Origin: Alloalcanivorax profundimaris | GTDB taxonomy: Bacteria; Pseudomonadota; Gammaproteobacteria; Pseudomonadales; Alcanivoracaceae | Assembly: GCF_015265435.1 (NCBI RefSeq) | Contig: NZ_JABJWH010000010.1 | Coordinates: 186,001 to 250,000 of the forward strand | DNA: 64,000 nucleotides | Direction of reading: 5' to 3' | Shown here: one piece after another, positions 37,504 to 48,147 of the stretch | How the letters are laid out: every line of letters starts with the position of its first letter | How positions within the stretch are numbered: position 1 is the first letter of the stretch | Notes under the pieces: model-generated | Told to the model about the DNA's origin: nothing | Database searches by the model: none | What the model saw: the letters and a program-made list of their open reading frames with translations, nothing else | Translations under genes and position numbers: made by a program

Positions 37504-39633
37504 TCAGAGCGCGGCGAACTCCGCTTCCGGCACCGGCCGGCTGAACCAGTAGCCCTGGCCTTCGCGACAGCCCAGCCGCAGCAGCATTTCCATCTGGGCT
37601 TGCTCCTCGATGCCCTCGGCGATCACCTCCAGGCCCAGGTTCTGGCCCAGAACGATGATGGAATTGATGATCGCCAGGTCATCCGGACTGGTGCCCAGAT
37701 TGGCGACGAACTGACGGTCGATCTTGAGCCGGGTCAGCGGGTATTTCTTCAGCAGGCTCAGGGAGGCATAGCCGGTGCCGTAGTCATCGAAGGCGATGCC
37801 CACCCCGTGATCACGGAGCCGTTGCAGGCGGGCGAGAATATCCGCGCTGCTCTCGAGGATGGTGGTCTCGGTGATTTCCAGTTCCAGGGCGCGGGGCGGC
37901 AGACCGTAGCGCTTCAGCAGGGCCTCCACCTTGTCCGCGAGGGCCGGATCATGGAGCTGGCAGGGAAACAGGTTCACGCCCACCCGGAAAGGCGTCTGCC
38001 CGGCCCCTTGCGCCGCCGCGAAGGCGCAGCTGGCTTCCAGGATCCAGTCGCCGACATGCAGCGCCTGATCACTGACCTCAAGGACCTCGATGAATTCGCC
38101 CGGCGCCACCAGGCCGCGCTGCGGATGCCGCCAGCGCAGCAACGCCTCGGCGCCCACCACCTTGCCGCTCTCCAGATCGTTCTGGGGCTGGAAGTGCAGT
38201 TCGAAATCACGCTGCTGGAAGGCCTGGCGCAGATCCTGCTCCAGACGGTGCTTTCTGTGCGCCCGCTCGCCAAGTGCCTCGGTGAAGGTCACGCTTTGAT
38301 TGGGCCCCAGGCATTTTGCCTCTTGCAGCGCCAGCAAGGCGCGTTTGAGCAAGTCGGAGCTGTCCAGACCGCCAAGGGTATCCACCGCCGCCGAGGCAAT
38401 GCCCAGACAGGCGGAGATACGGCACTCGAAACCATGAATCCGATATGGCCGCGCCATTTCACCAACGATGGCATCGCTGAGCGCTTTCACGGTTTGCGGG
38501 TCTTCTTCACCGGACAACAGCACGCCATACTCATCCCCCGCCAGCCGCGCCACCATGGCCTGCTCCGGCGCCAGGGCGGACACCCTCCGCGCCGCCTCGC
38601 GCAGCACCTCATCGCCGATCGCCATGCCCAGGGAAGAGTTAACCGATTTGAAGTTGTCGAGCCCGACCTTGAGCACCGTCAGGCCCCGCCCCCGATCCAG
38701 ATAGCCCTGGGCGATTTCGAGGAAGCGCGCACGGTTGGGCAAACCGGTGAGACGGTCACTGTCGCGCAAATAGCGCACGCGATTCTGCAAATCCTGACGG
38801 TGGGACACGTCCCGGATCACGAAACCCCGCTGGTATTGGTCGTCCTCGACCCAGATCGCGGAGGACACCTCCACCGGCAGATGGCTGCCATCATCGCGGA
38901 GAAGGAAGCTGCGCTCATTCTCCACCGGGCGGCGCTCAAAACCCCGAACACCGGCCTCGAACAACAGATGCTGGAACTGGGCACCGATCAGATCACCCAG
39001 CTTTCGGCCCCTGGCCTTGTTGCCATGAATCCCGGTGAGCTGTTCCGCGCCCTTGTTCCAGAAGGTGACTTCGTCGTATTGGTTACTGCAGATGATGGCG
39101 TCCGGAATCGAGGAAGCCAGCTTCAGGGCGGCGCGCCGCACCATCAAAAGGCGGCGGCGGTTGAGATGGTCCATGACCATCTCGGCCAGGTCCTGAAGAA
39201 CCTTTTCCTGGCTCTCGGCCAACGGCGCCCGCGGCACATAATCCACCAGGCTGACGGCACCGATGCATTGTCCGTCCCGGGTGCGGATCGGCGCGCCGGC
39301 GTAGAAGCGGATGCCCGGCGCGCCTTCCACCAGCGGATGGTCCCGATACGCCGGGTCGGCCGTTGTATCGGGAATCACCAGCACCTTGTTACGCTCGACG
39401 GTATAGGTGCAAAAGGAGACTTCACGGGAGGCCTCACAGGCGTCGAAACCGGTGCGCGCCTTGAAGTAATGGGATTCCCGGCCCATGAAGCCGATCAAGG
39501 CGGTGGGCACGGAGAACAACTCCGCCATCAACTGGACGATGCGATCGAATTCCCTTTCCGGAGGTGTTCCGAAGACCTGATAATCAGCGAGCGCGGCCAA
39601 GCGCGGAGCGTCATGAATCGAATGGACCGTCAT
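37504..39633 (-). CDS. GAF-PAS-GGDEF-EAL signalling protein, probable c-di-GMP phosphodiesterase
   Basis: A 709-residue cytoplasmic protein with no membrane helix. A GAF domain (residues 15-160, with VSFCTYTVERNKVLVIPDT) and a PAS domain (170-290) precede a GGDEF domain whose signature is degenerate, AGDEY, around residue 365. The EAL domain from about 465 has EALLRW, the ELEITETT and FDDYGTGYASLSLL metal/catalytic segments, and AEGIEEQ, so phosphodiesterase activity is likely while cyclase activity is doubtful. The 241-base AT-rich region upstream contains a weak Fur-like match at 39809-39827. No partner gene is adjacent. Confidence 0.93.
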   Translation of the reverse strand: MTVHSIHDAPRLAALADYQVFGTPPEREFDRIVQLMAELFSVPTALIGFMGRESHYFKARTGFDACEASREVSFCTYTVERNKVLVIPDTTADPAYRDHPLVEGAPGIRFYAGAPIRTRDGQCIGAVSLVDYVPRAPLAESQEKVLQDLAEMVMDHLNRRRLLMVRRAALKLASSIPDAIICSNQYDEVTFWNKGAEQLTGIHGNKARGRKLGDLIGAQFQHLLFEAGVRGFERRPVENERSFLLRDDGSHLPVEVSSAIWVEDDQYQRGFVIRDVSHRQDLQNRVRYLRDSDRLTGLPNRARFLEIAQGYLDRGRGLTVLKVGLDNFKSVNSSLGMAIGDEVLREAARRVSALAPEQAMVARLAGDEYGVLLSGEEDPQTVKALSDAIVGEMARPYRIHGFECRISACLGIASAAVDTLGGLDSSDLLKRALLALQEAKCLGPNQSVTFTEALGERAHRKHRLEQDLRQAFQQRDFELHFQPQNDLESGKVVGAEALLRWRHPQRGLVAPGEFIEVLEVSDQALHVGDWILEASCAFAAAQGAGQTPFRVGVNLFPCQLHDPALADKVEALLKRYGLPPRALELEITETTILESSADILARLQRLRDHGVGIAFDDYGTGYASLSLLKKYPLTRLKIDRQFVANLGTSPDDLAIINSIIVLGQNLGLEVIAEGIEEQAQMEMLLRLGCREGQGYWFSRPVPEAEFAAL

Positions 39634-39865
39634 CTTCCTGTTTCCCGACCAAGGTCGCCGATCATCGGCGAATGCCCGTCAGAAGAGGCCTTCGCCTCCC
39701 TTTCGGCGGAAAATAGCGTCGATTTTTTTCGGCGTCCAGCAATTTTATTGCCGTATTCACTAAAATCGTTCAAGGAAATATTAAGGGATCAAAATAAAAT
39801 CCCGTTTATTTAATGAGAATCAAAAAGATTAACAAGCCGGCAATGAAAAAAATTACCCTTGCACG

Positions 39866-39883
39866 GCGGAATTATTATTCCGC
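39866..39883 (-). terminator. Candidate terminator hairpin at the UndA-like gene stop
   Basis: GCGGAAT (39866-39872) pairs with ATTCCGC (39877-39883); the stop codon begins in its loop. A run of seven Ts follows about 13 bases later on the minus strand, so this is a weak candidate. Confidence 0.4.
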
Positions 39884-40651
39884 GTCGGACAACGCCGGCA
39901 ACGCCACGCCGGATCGCTCACTGGCCCGCCAATAGCAATCGTCCAGTGCCATTACATAGTACTCCAGGCCGCGTCGGGCGGCGGTGAAGGCGCGCTGGCG
40001 GGCGGGCTCGTCCACCGCCAGCCTTTTGATCAGTTCCATGGCTTCGTGGGGGTGGGCATCGTCATAGCTGGCGTGGGCGCGCAGCCAGGCCATGGTGTGG
40101 CGGTTGATTTCGGCGCGGCCCTGCTCGGCGTAGTACTTGACCCCGGCCACCACGCGCTGGCTCCATTCGCCGGTGGCCCATTCGATGGCCAGGTTGGTGG
40201 CGGCGATGCTCTCTTCCAGGGTGCCCTGGTGGCCGGTGGTCCACAGGAACTGGTTGACCGCGTCCATGGCCGGCGGCGGCGTGGTGGTTTCCAGGCGCTC
40301 CAGACTCAGCCCGAACCCGGCGGCCCAGTCCTGATACCAATAGGCGTGGCGCTGCTCGATCTTGATGTTGCCGATCAGCCAGTTCTTGGTTTCCTCATGC
40401 CCGGGCCGCACGCCGGGCCGGGTCTTGGCCAGGGCCAGCCCCATGTACTTGGGGAAGTTCTCCACCAGCGGGTAGAAATGCAGCAGCGCGTCCTGGAAGC
40501 GGGCCAGCGACAGGGTGCCGGCGCCCATTTCCTCGAACAGTGGATGCGACACCACCTGGTCCTTGTACGGCACCAGGGCGTCCCAGAAACGCCGCGCCCA
40601 GGGGGCGTGCTCGGTGAGTGACAGGGCTTCCTTGTAGCGTGCGACTCCCAT
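39875..40651 (-). CDS. UndA-like/TenA-PqqC-fold non-heme iron oxidase
   Basis: A 258-residue all-helical protein of the heme-oxygenase-like diiron family. Candidate iron ligands are Glu99 and His102 (KIEQRH), Glu157 (AIEWATGEW), His193, Asp197 and His200 (HASYDDAHPHE). Length, spacing and these motifs closely match, from memory, UndA of Pseudomonas, which turns medium-chain fatty acids into terminal alkenes such as 1-undecene. Many relatives have unknown roles, so alkene production is a hypothesis. The ATG at 40651 has GGAGG nine bases upstream; a codon 18 triplets earlier is less likely. It is a single gene between the GGDEF/EAL and transglutaminase genes. Confidence 0.82.
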   Translation of the reverse strand: MGVARYKEALSLTEHAPWARRFWDALVPYKDQVVSHPLFEEMGAGTLSLARFQDALLHFYPLVENFPKYMGLALAKTRPGVRPGHEETKNWLIGNIKIEQRHAYWYQDWAAGFGLSLERLETTTPPPAMDAVNQFLWTTGHQGTLEESIAATNLAIEWATGEWSQRVVAGVKYYAEQGRAEINRHTMAWLRAHASYDDAHPHEAMELIKRLAVDEPARQRAFTAARRGLEYYVMALDDCYWRASERSGVALPALSDAE

Positions 40652-40742
40652 GGCGGTGCCTCCGTTGTGCGGATGTCCTTTTTGGGCGCTACCCCGCCGG
40701 TTCATGCTAGCGGCGCGGCCGACGCTCCGCCAGGGGTCGACG

Positions 40743-42764
40743 TCAGGCCTTCAAACCGGCCATCAGGGCCCGGCGGCGGCGGCGCAGCTGGCGCAGTTCG
40801 CCGGCCGGCGGATCGCCGTCCCGGCGATAGGCCAGGTACTCGAAGTAACGCCGCCAGTGGCCGGCGCGGCCGGCGGCGCCGGGCCAGCGGCGGGCGGCGG
40901 CGGCCTCCAGGGCGGCGGCGGAGTGGCAGTCCGCCACGTTCAGCCCGCGCCGCGCCAGCCCCCGGCGCAGACGCGCGAATTCCCGCTCCAGGGGCCGCGC
41001 CGGGGCGTCCCGGCGGCGCGCCAGCACCAGCACCGCGAGCACGGCGGTGACCAGCAGCACGGCGCCGAGCAGGGCCAGCGCCACCCGGGTGGGCGTGAAG
41101 GCCCCCAGCAGCCGCTCGATCAGGGCGCGCTGGTCCTCCTGGCGGTAGCCGAGCACCCATTTCTGCCAGTTGAAGTCCACGTAATCCATCCATTGCTGGA
41201 CGCGGAACAGCACCGGCAGCCGGCCCAGGGCGCCGGCCACGGCGTCGCCGCCGGCGTCGGCGCGCCCCTCCACCAGGCCGCGCAGGCCCAGCTCGATGCG
41301 CTCCGGGGCCACCGCGCCGGTGGGATCCACCCGCACCCAGCGCCCGTTCAGCCACACTTCGGTCCAGGCGTGGGCATCGTACTGGCGGATCTGCAGATAA
41401 TCGCCGTTGGGCTCGCCGCCCTGATAGCCGGCCACCACCCGGGCGGGAATGCCGGCGGCGCGCATCAGGAAGGTGAAGCTGGAGGCGTAGTGCTCGCAGA
41501 AGCCGCGCCGGGTGTTGAACAGGAAGCCGTCCACGGTGTCGCCGCTGAGCCGGGGAGGTTCCAGGGTGTAATGGAATGGCTGCTCGCGGAAGTAGCGCAG
41601 CGCCGCCTGGACCAGTTCGCGGTCGTCGCGGTAGCGCTGGCGCCAGGACGCCGCCAGGTCCCGGGCACGCCGGTTGCCGGTGTCGGGCAGGTCCAGCATC
41701 AGACGCCGTTCCGGCCCGTTCAGGTCGAGCCCCTCGGCGGCGGCGGGCACGCTGCGCACCTGGTAGCCGTAGCTGCCCGACACCGGGTTGTCCGCCACCA
41801 GGCGCAGATCCCGGGCCAGGCCCTGGCCATCCAGGTCGGTGAACGGCACCGCCAGGGCGTACAGCCAGCGCTGCTGGCTGGGCTCCATGATCACCCGGTA
41901 TTCCCAGGCCGGCCCCCGGTCGGCGGCGCGCAGGCCCCGGTACCAGGGCGGCGCCGGGCCACGCCCGTCGTAGAAGGTGTCCGCGTCGCTCCAGCCCGGC
42001 GGGCGCGCCTGGCGCCAGGTCGTGCCGTCGAAATAGGCGTAGGTGAGCCCCCGCCAGTAGCGCTGGTCCGGCGGCGGCGGCGTGCCCTGGAACTGCACCC
42101 GGAACGCCAGCTCGCTGGATTCGGTGAGGCGGCTCACCTGCCCCGGCGACATGCTGTCGCTCATGCCGGTGCGCGCCTGGCCGCTGTCCAGCTGCATGTT
42201 CCACAGCGGCGCCACCCGGGGGACCAGCACGAACAGCACCACCGCCAGGGGCAGCGCCTGCAGCAGCATCGCCGAAGCCACCGTCAGATGCTGGCGCCGG
42301 CGGGCGTGGGTGTCGCTGTAGTTGATCCCCGCCAGGCTGGCGGTGAGCAGGGTCAGGCAGCCCACCACGTAGAGCGCCGCCAGGGGGCCCCGGTGGAACA
42401 GCAGAATGGTGGCGCACACGAAGTAGCCCAGCACGATCAGTACATAGGCATCGCGTTTGCCGACCAGCTCCAGGTACTTGAGCGCGAACAGGCTGGTGAT
42501 CAGGGCACTGCCCGCCTCCGGGCCGTGCAGGCGGCCAAAGCTGTAGAAGGTGGCGCCCACGGTGGCCAGTAGCAGCCCCAGGCGCACCAGCCGGCCGGGC
42601 TGCGCCAGGCGCTGGCGGTCGAGCAGCGCCCGCCAGCCCAGTACCACCACCAGCAGCACCGCCTGCCACCAGGGGCCGTCGCTGAGCTGCGGCAGGGAGG
42701 CGGCGATGATCGCCAGGGTGAGCCACAGGCGGGCGTGGCTGGGCACTTGGTAGATGCGCGCCAT
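40743..42764 (-). CDS. tgpA: TgpA-type transglutaminase with DUF3488 membrane domain
   Basis: A 673-residue protein. About six N-terminal helices (DUF3488) precede a periplasmic transglutaminase-like core with the triad Cys (RRGFCEHYASSF), His (QYDAHAWTEVW) and Asp (RVDPTGAV), then a further helix and a cytoplasmic DUF4129-like tail ending in an RRRR segment. TgpA of Pseudomonas is a periplasmic transglutaminase reported important for viability. The start at 42764 overlaps the DUF58 stop (TGATG). It is the third gene of a moxR-DUF58-tgpA operon, an arrangement found in many bacteria. Confidence 0.93.
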   Translation of the reverse strand: MARIYQVPSHARLWLTLAIIAASLPQLSDGPWWQAVLLVVVLGWRALLDRQRLAQPGRLVRLGLLLATVGATFYSFGRLHGPEAGSALITSLFALKYLELVGKRDAYVLIVLGYFVCATILLFHRGPLAALYVVGCLTLLTASLAGINYSDTHARRRQHLTVASAMLLQALPLAVVLFVLVPRVAPLWNMQLDSGQARTGMSDSMSPGQVSRLTESSELAFRVQFQGTPPPPDQRYWRGLTYAYFDGTTWRQARPPGWSDADTFYDGRGPAPPWYRGLRAADRGPAWEYRVIMEPSQQRWLYALAVPFTDLDGQGLARDLRLVADNPVSGSYGYQVRSVPAAAEGLDLNGPERRLMLDLPDTGNRRARDLAASWRQRYRDDRELVQAALRYFREQPFHYTLEPPRLSGDTVDGFLFNTRRGFCEHYASSFTFLMRAAGIPARVVAGYQGGEPNGDYLQIRQYDAHAWTEVWLNGRWVRVDPTGAVAPERIELGLRGLVEGRADAGGDAVAGALGRLPVLFRVQQWMDYVDFNWQKWVLGYRQEDQRALIERLLGAFTPTRVALALLGAVLLVTAVLAVLVLARRRDAPARPLEREFARLRRGLARRGLNVADCHSAAALEAAAARRWPGAAGRAGHWRRYFEYLAYRRDGDPPAGELRQLRRRRRALMAGLKA

Positions 42765-43708
42765 CAGCCCCCCTTCCCATGGCGGGCAAGCAGGTCCAGG
42801 GCCCGCTGGCGTTGCTCGTCGCCCTGCCCCGGCGGCAGCTCGGCGCCGGGCAAGGCCAGGGCGAAGGGCCGGTTTTCCCGGCTCAGGCGCAGCACCCAGT
42901 AGCACAGGATCGACAGGCGCTGTTCCAGGGGCAGTTCGTCGGTGCGGTCATAGCGCAGCCACAGGCGGCCGCTGGCCGGTTCCTCGAACAGTTTGACGTT
43001 GAGGCCACGGCCCCGGGCATAGCCCTTCCAGTCCACCTGGGACAGGCTGTCGCCGGGCACGTAGCCGCGCAGGCCTCGGAATTCCTCGCTGCCGCTCTGC
43101 CCGGCCCGGGCCACCCGGCGCTCCCGGTCACCGCCTTCGGCGGGGCAGTCGGCGCTTTCCTGGGGACGTGGCCAGGCCAGGCATTCCTGGTCCAGGGCGA
43201 CCAGGGACCAGGCCCGTAGCAGCCCCAGCGGATAGCGGCTTTCCACCCGCAGCCGGGGCGGCACCACCGGCCCCCGGCGGCGCAGCGGCAGGTTCAGCCA
43301 CAGGCCGGTTTCCTCGCCGGACTCCACGCTCACCTCCTGGGCGGCCTGGTCCAGCCAGCGCAGCCACAGGGCCCGGTGCGGGCGCCGGCGGGCGATCAGC
43401 ACCACTTCCAGGCTGCCCTGGCCGCCGACGAAGCCGGAGCGGCCGCCGCCGGCGCGCAGCATCAGGCCGGAGAGATTGCGGAAGGTGTGCAGGATGGCCA
43501 CCACGAACAGGCTCACCATCAGGAAGCACAGGGCCAGGATCAGGTTGTTCTCGTAGTTAACGCCGCCGAAGAACAGCAGCACCGCCACTATCAGATAGAG
43601 AACGCCGTAGCCGGTGGGCAGGATGAAAATACGGCGCTGGTCCAGCTGCACCTGGCGGGCGCGGGGAAGACGGCGGTCGAGCCAGCGTTGCCAGGCGTTC
43701 TTGACCAT
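42764..43708 (-). CDS. DUF58 (vWA-like) membrane protein
   Basis: A 314-residue protein with two adjacent membrane helices near residues 33-75 and a soluble domain carrying the DUF58 signature FRGLRGYVPGDSLSQVDWKGYARGRGLNVKLFEE around residue 200. DUF58 proteins are partners of MoxR ATPases and act in assembly or folding of membrane or periplasmic complexes. It sits 30 bases after moxR and overlaps tgpA by one base. Function is known only by association. Confidence 0.92.
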   Translation of the reverse strand: MVKNAWQRWLDRRLPRARQVQLDQRRIFILPTGYGVLYLIVAVLLFFGGVNYENNLILALCFLMVSLFVVAILHTFRNLSGLMLRAGGGRSGFVGGQGSLEVVLIARRRPHRALWLRWLDQAAQEVSVESGEETGLWLNLPLRRRGPVVPPRLRVESRYPLGLLRAWSLVALDQECLAWPRPQESADCPAEGGDRERRVARAGQSGSEEFRGLRGYVPGDSLSQVDWKGYARGRGLNVKLFEEPASGRLWLRYDRTDELPLEQRLSILCYWVLRLSRENRPFALALPGAELPPGQGDEQRQRALDLLARHGKGG

Positions 43709-43738
43709 GGCGCTCTCCGTCGGGCCGCGGCCGGGGGA

Positions 43739-44650
43739 TCAGCCGCGCACCACGGGCACGGTCTGCAGCAGGGACTGGGTCATGGCGGCCACGCTGCCGC
43801 CCTCGCGGGGCTGCAGGCGGTGTTCCGCCACCGAGGGCCATACCGCCTGCACGTCCTCGGGCAGCACATAGTCGCGGTCGTGGATCAGCGCCCAGGCGCG
43901 GGCGGCGCGCAGCAGCCCCAGGCCGGCCCGGGGCGAGAGCCCGGCCACCAGGCGGTCGTCGGCGCGGGTGGCTTCCAGCAGGCGCTGCACGTAGTCGAGC
44001 AGGTCCCGGGTGGCGCGCACCTTGCCCACGTGGGCGACCAGCTTGACCAGTCCGCTGGGCTCGATCACCGGCTTGAGGCGGCGCACCGCGTCGCGCAGGT
44101 CACCGCCGGCGAGCAGCTCCATCTCCACCTCCGGGGCCGGGTAGCCCAGGGAAATGCGCATCAGGAAGCGGTCGAGCTGGGATTCCGGCAGCACGAAGGT
44201 GCCGGCCTGGGTCACCGGGTTCTGGGTGGCGACCACGAAGAAGGGTTCCGGCAGCGGCCGGGTAAGGCCATCCAGGGTGACCTGCCGCTCCTCCATGGCT
44301 TCCAGCAGGGCGCCCTGGGTCTTGGGGGTGGCGCGGTTGATCTCGTCGGCCAGCAGCAACTGGCTGAACACCGGCCCTTCACGAAGGTTGAACGCGCCGC
44401 TGTCCGGGTCGAACACGGACACGCCGAGAATGTCGGCGGGCAGCATGTCGCTGGTGAACTGAACGCGCCGGTAATCGAGCCGGAACACCCGCGCCAGGGC
44501 ATGGGCCAGGGTGGTCTTGCCCATGCCCGGCAGGTCCTCGATGAGCAGGTGGCCGCCGGCGAGCATGCAGGCCAGGGCCAGTTTCAGTTGTTCCTGCTTC
44601 CCCAGTACCACGCGGCCCACCTGGGCCAGCGCCTTGTCCAGTGCCTGCAT
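43739..44650 (-). CDS. MoxR-family AAA+ ATPase
   Basis: A 303-residue AAA+ protein. Walker A is DLPGMGKTTLAHALA, Walker B LLLADEINRATPKTQGALLEAMEE, with sensor 1 FFVVATQNPVTQAGTF and an Arg-finger region ESQLDRFLMRI. MoxR ATPases act as chaperones for metal or cofactor insertion with DUF58/vWA partners. It heads the operon with DUF58 and tgpA; the 146-base leader contains the 129-bp inverted-arm element. Confidence 0.94.
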   Translation of the reverse strand: MQALDKALAQVGRVVLGKQEQLKLALACMLAGGHLLIEDLPGMGKTTLAHALARVFRLDYRRVQFTSDMLPADILGVSVFDPDSGAFNLREGPVFSQLLLADEINRATPKTQGALLEAMEERQVTLDGLTRPLPEPFFVVATQNPVTQAGTFVLPESQLDRFLMRISLGYPAPEVEMELLAGGDLRDAVRRLKPVIEPSGLVKLVAHVGKVRATRDLLDYVQRLLEATRADDRLVAGLSPRAGLGLLRAARAWALIHDRDYVLPEDVQAVWPSVAEHRLQPREGGSVAAMTQSLLQTVPVVRG

Positions 44651-44662
44651 AAAAACCCCAGA

Positions 44663-44791
44663 GTTGAAAGTTACAAGTTAAAAGTTGAAACGCGAAGGGC
44701 ACGTCGTTATCCAGCCGCGCCGTGCCCGCCCCCATACCCATGGGCGAGCAGCGGCCCACCTCCTTTCAACTTGCAACTTGTAACTTTCAAC
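44663..44791. repeat. 129-bp element with 28-bp near-perfect inverted arms
   Basis: The left arm (44663-44690) and right arm (44764-44791) match at 26 of 28 positions when inverted. The arms are built from repeats of GTTGAAAGTT/ACAAGTT and are AT-rich against the GC-rich centre, which itself contains a GGGCACG/CGTGCCC stem (44697-44703 and 44721-44727). It lies wholly between the metZ stop and the moxR start. It has no coding capacity and looks like a small mobile or repetitive element. Confidence 0.8.
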
Positions 44792-44796
44792 TGATT

Positions 44797-46008
44797 TCAG
44801 AAACCGAGCGCCTTGATCCCCAGCGTCAGGTCCTTTTTGAGATCGTCGATGTCTTCCAAGCCTACCGCGATGCGGATCAGGTTGTCCGTGATCCCGGCGC
44901 GTTCTTTTTCTTCCGGGTTAACGCGGCCGTGGGTGGTGGAGCCGGGATGGGTAATGGTGGACTTCACGTCGCCCAGGTTGGCGGTGATGGACAGCAGCTC
45001 GGTGCCGTCGATGAAGCGCCAGGCCGCCTGGCGGTCGGCGTTGCCATCACTGTCCGCCACCTCGATGGCGAGCACCGCGCCGAAACCGCTCTGCTGGCGG
45101 GAGGCCAGGGCGTGTTGCGGATGGCTTTCCAGGCCGGCGTAGTACACCCGGGCGATGCCCGGCTGCCGTTCCAGCCAGCGCGCCAGCTCCAGGGTATTGG
45201 CGGAGTGCGCCTTCATGCGCAGGCCCAGGGTCTCCAGGCCCTTGAGGAACACCCAGGCGTTGAACGGGCTCATGCTGGGGCCGGCGGAACGCACGAAACC
45301 ATGCACTTCCTTGACCAGCTCCGCCGGGCCCACCACGGCGCCGCCGATGCAGCGGCCCTGCCCGTCCAGGTACTTGGTGGCGCTGTGAATCACCAGGTCG
45401 GCGCCCAGGGCGATGGGTTTCTGCAGCGCCGGGGTGCAAAAGCAGTTGTCGACGATCAGCAGCGCGCCGTTGTCGTGGGCCAGCCTGGCCAAGGCCTCGA
45501 TGTCGCCCACCTCGGACAGCGGGTTGGACGGCGTCTCCAGGAACAGCACCCGGGTTTCCGGGCGGATCGCCGCCTTCCATTGCGCCAGGTCGTCCAGGTC
45601 CACCAGGGTGGTATCGACACCGAACTTCTTCAGGTAACGGTCGTAGATCACGTTGGTGGTGCCGAACACGCTGCGCGAGCTGACGATATGGTCCCCCGGC
45701 GCCAGCAGCGCGAAGAAGGTACTGCTGATGGCGGCCATGCCGGAGGCCAGGGCCTGGCACTGTTCACCGCCCTCCATGGCCGCCAGACGTTCCTCGAAGG
45801 CGCGCACGGTGGGGTTGGTGAAGCGCGAATAGACGTTGCCCGGCTCCTCGCCGGCGAAGCGCGCGGCGGCCTGGGCGGCGCTGTCGTAGACGAAGCTGGA
45901 GGTGAGGAAGATCGGATCCGAGTGCGACATCTCGTCGGTGCGCAGCTGCGCCCACCGAATGGCCAGGGTGTCGGTGTTGTAGTCGCTCGGATCCGGTCTG
46001 TCGCTCAT
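44797..46008 (-). CDS. metZ: O-succinylhomoserine sulfhydrylase
   Basis: PLP-dependent Cys/Met metabolism enzyme of about 403 residues that makes homocysteine from O-succinylhomoserine and sulfide. PLP Lys is in HSATKYLDGQG, GMAAISSTFFALL and YSRFTNPTV are family motifs, and the ITHPGSTTHGR end is typical. The direct neighbour purF is the usual partner in Pseudomonas, where the gene is metZ. The ATG at 46008 fits MSDRPDP; a TTG five codons earlier would overlap the purF stop. Confidence 0.95.
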   Translation of the reverse strand: MSDRPDPSDYNTDTLAIRWAQLRTDEMSHSDPIFLTSSFVYDSAAQAAARFAGEEPGNVYSRFTNPTVRAFEERLAAMEGGEQCQALASGMAAISSTFFALLAPGDHIVSSRSVFGTTNVIYDRYLKKFGVDTTLVDLDDLAQWKAAIRPETRVLFLETPSNPLSEVGDIEALARLAHDNGALLIVDNCFCTPALQKPIALGADLVIHSATKYLDGQGRCIGGAVVGPAELVKEVHGFVRSAGPSMSPFNAWVFLKGLETLGLRMKAHSANTLELARWLERQPGIARVYYAGLESHPQHALASRQQSGFGAVLAIEVADSDGNADRQAAWRFIDGTELLSITANLGDVKSTITHPGSTTHGRVNPEEKERAGITDNLIRIAVGLEDIDDLKKDLTLGIKALGF

Positions 46009-46019
46009 CGTCGTCTCGT

Positions 46020-47549
<1,530 letters not shown>

Positions 47550-47564
47550 TTGCGTATCCTCTAG

Positions 47565-48059
47565 CTAGCTTCCGCTGACGTTCATGAGATAAGCGATCAG
47601 ATCCCCGGCGACGCGCCGCGTCCAGTCCTCCAGCATGGCGAAATGCGGGACCAGCATGGACTGCCGCCACCAGGTATCCTGGGCGAAGAGATGGTGGCCC
47701 AGGGCCACCAGCACCACCACGACCAGGGCGCCGCGCAGGGCGCCGAATACCATGCCCAACAAACGATCCGTGCCGCTGAGGCCGGTCACCCGGATCAGCT
47801 CGCCGAGCAGATGATTGATCAGCGCGCCGACGATCAGGGTGACGGCGAACAGGCCGCCGAACGCCACCGCCAGTCGCACGCTGGGTGTTTCGATGGAATC
47901 GGCCAGGAGCACCGTCAAGGCCGGGCTGAACAGGCGTGCCACGATGAAGGCGGCGACCCAGGTCAGCAGGGAAAACGCTTCACGCGTAAAACCGCGTCGC
48001 ACGCTGATCAGTGCCGATACGGCGATGATGAACAGAATGATGCCGTCTGCCAGATTCAT
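47565..48059 (-). CDS. cvpA: CvpA family membrane protein
   Basis: A 164-residue inner-membrane protein with about four helices (LADGIILFIIAVSALISVRRGFTREAFSLL at the start). CvpA was named for colicin V production and affects envelope integrity and, through the operon, purine synthesis. The start at 48059 removes a ten-residue low-quality extension. It is 88 bases from the SPOR-domain gene upstream and 15 from purF. Confidence 0.94.
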   Translation of the reverse strand: MNLADGIILFIIAVSALISVRRGFTREAFSLLTWVAAFIVARLFSPALTVLLADSIETPSVRLAVAFGGLFAVTLIVGALINHLLGELIRVTGLSGTDRLLGMVFGALRGALVVVVLVALGHHLFAQDTWWRQSMLVPHFAMLEDWTRRVAGDLIAYLMNVSGS

Positions 48060-48147
48060 GAACACGCGCGTGGTTGGAACAGGCGGCAAAGTCTACCAGA
48101 GCGACCCTTGCCGGCACAGGGCTTTATCGCCTTGGCAAGGCGCTGAT

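Noticed and set aside
36283-39813. A very long open plus-strand frame opposite hrpB and the GGDEF/EAL gene
   Set aside because: It is Gln/His/Arg/Pro-rich without motifs, lies antisense to two secure genes and is explained by high-GC codon bias leaving few stops.
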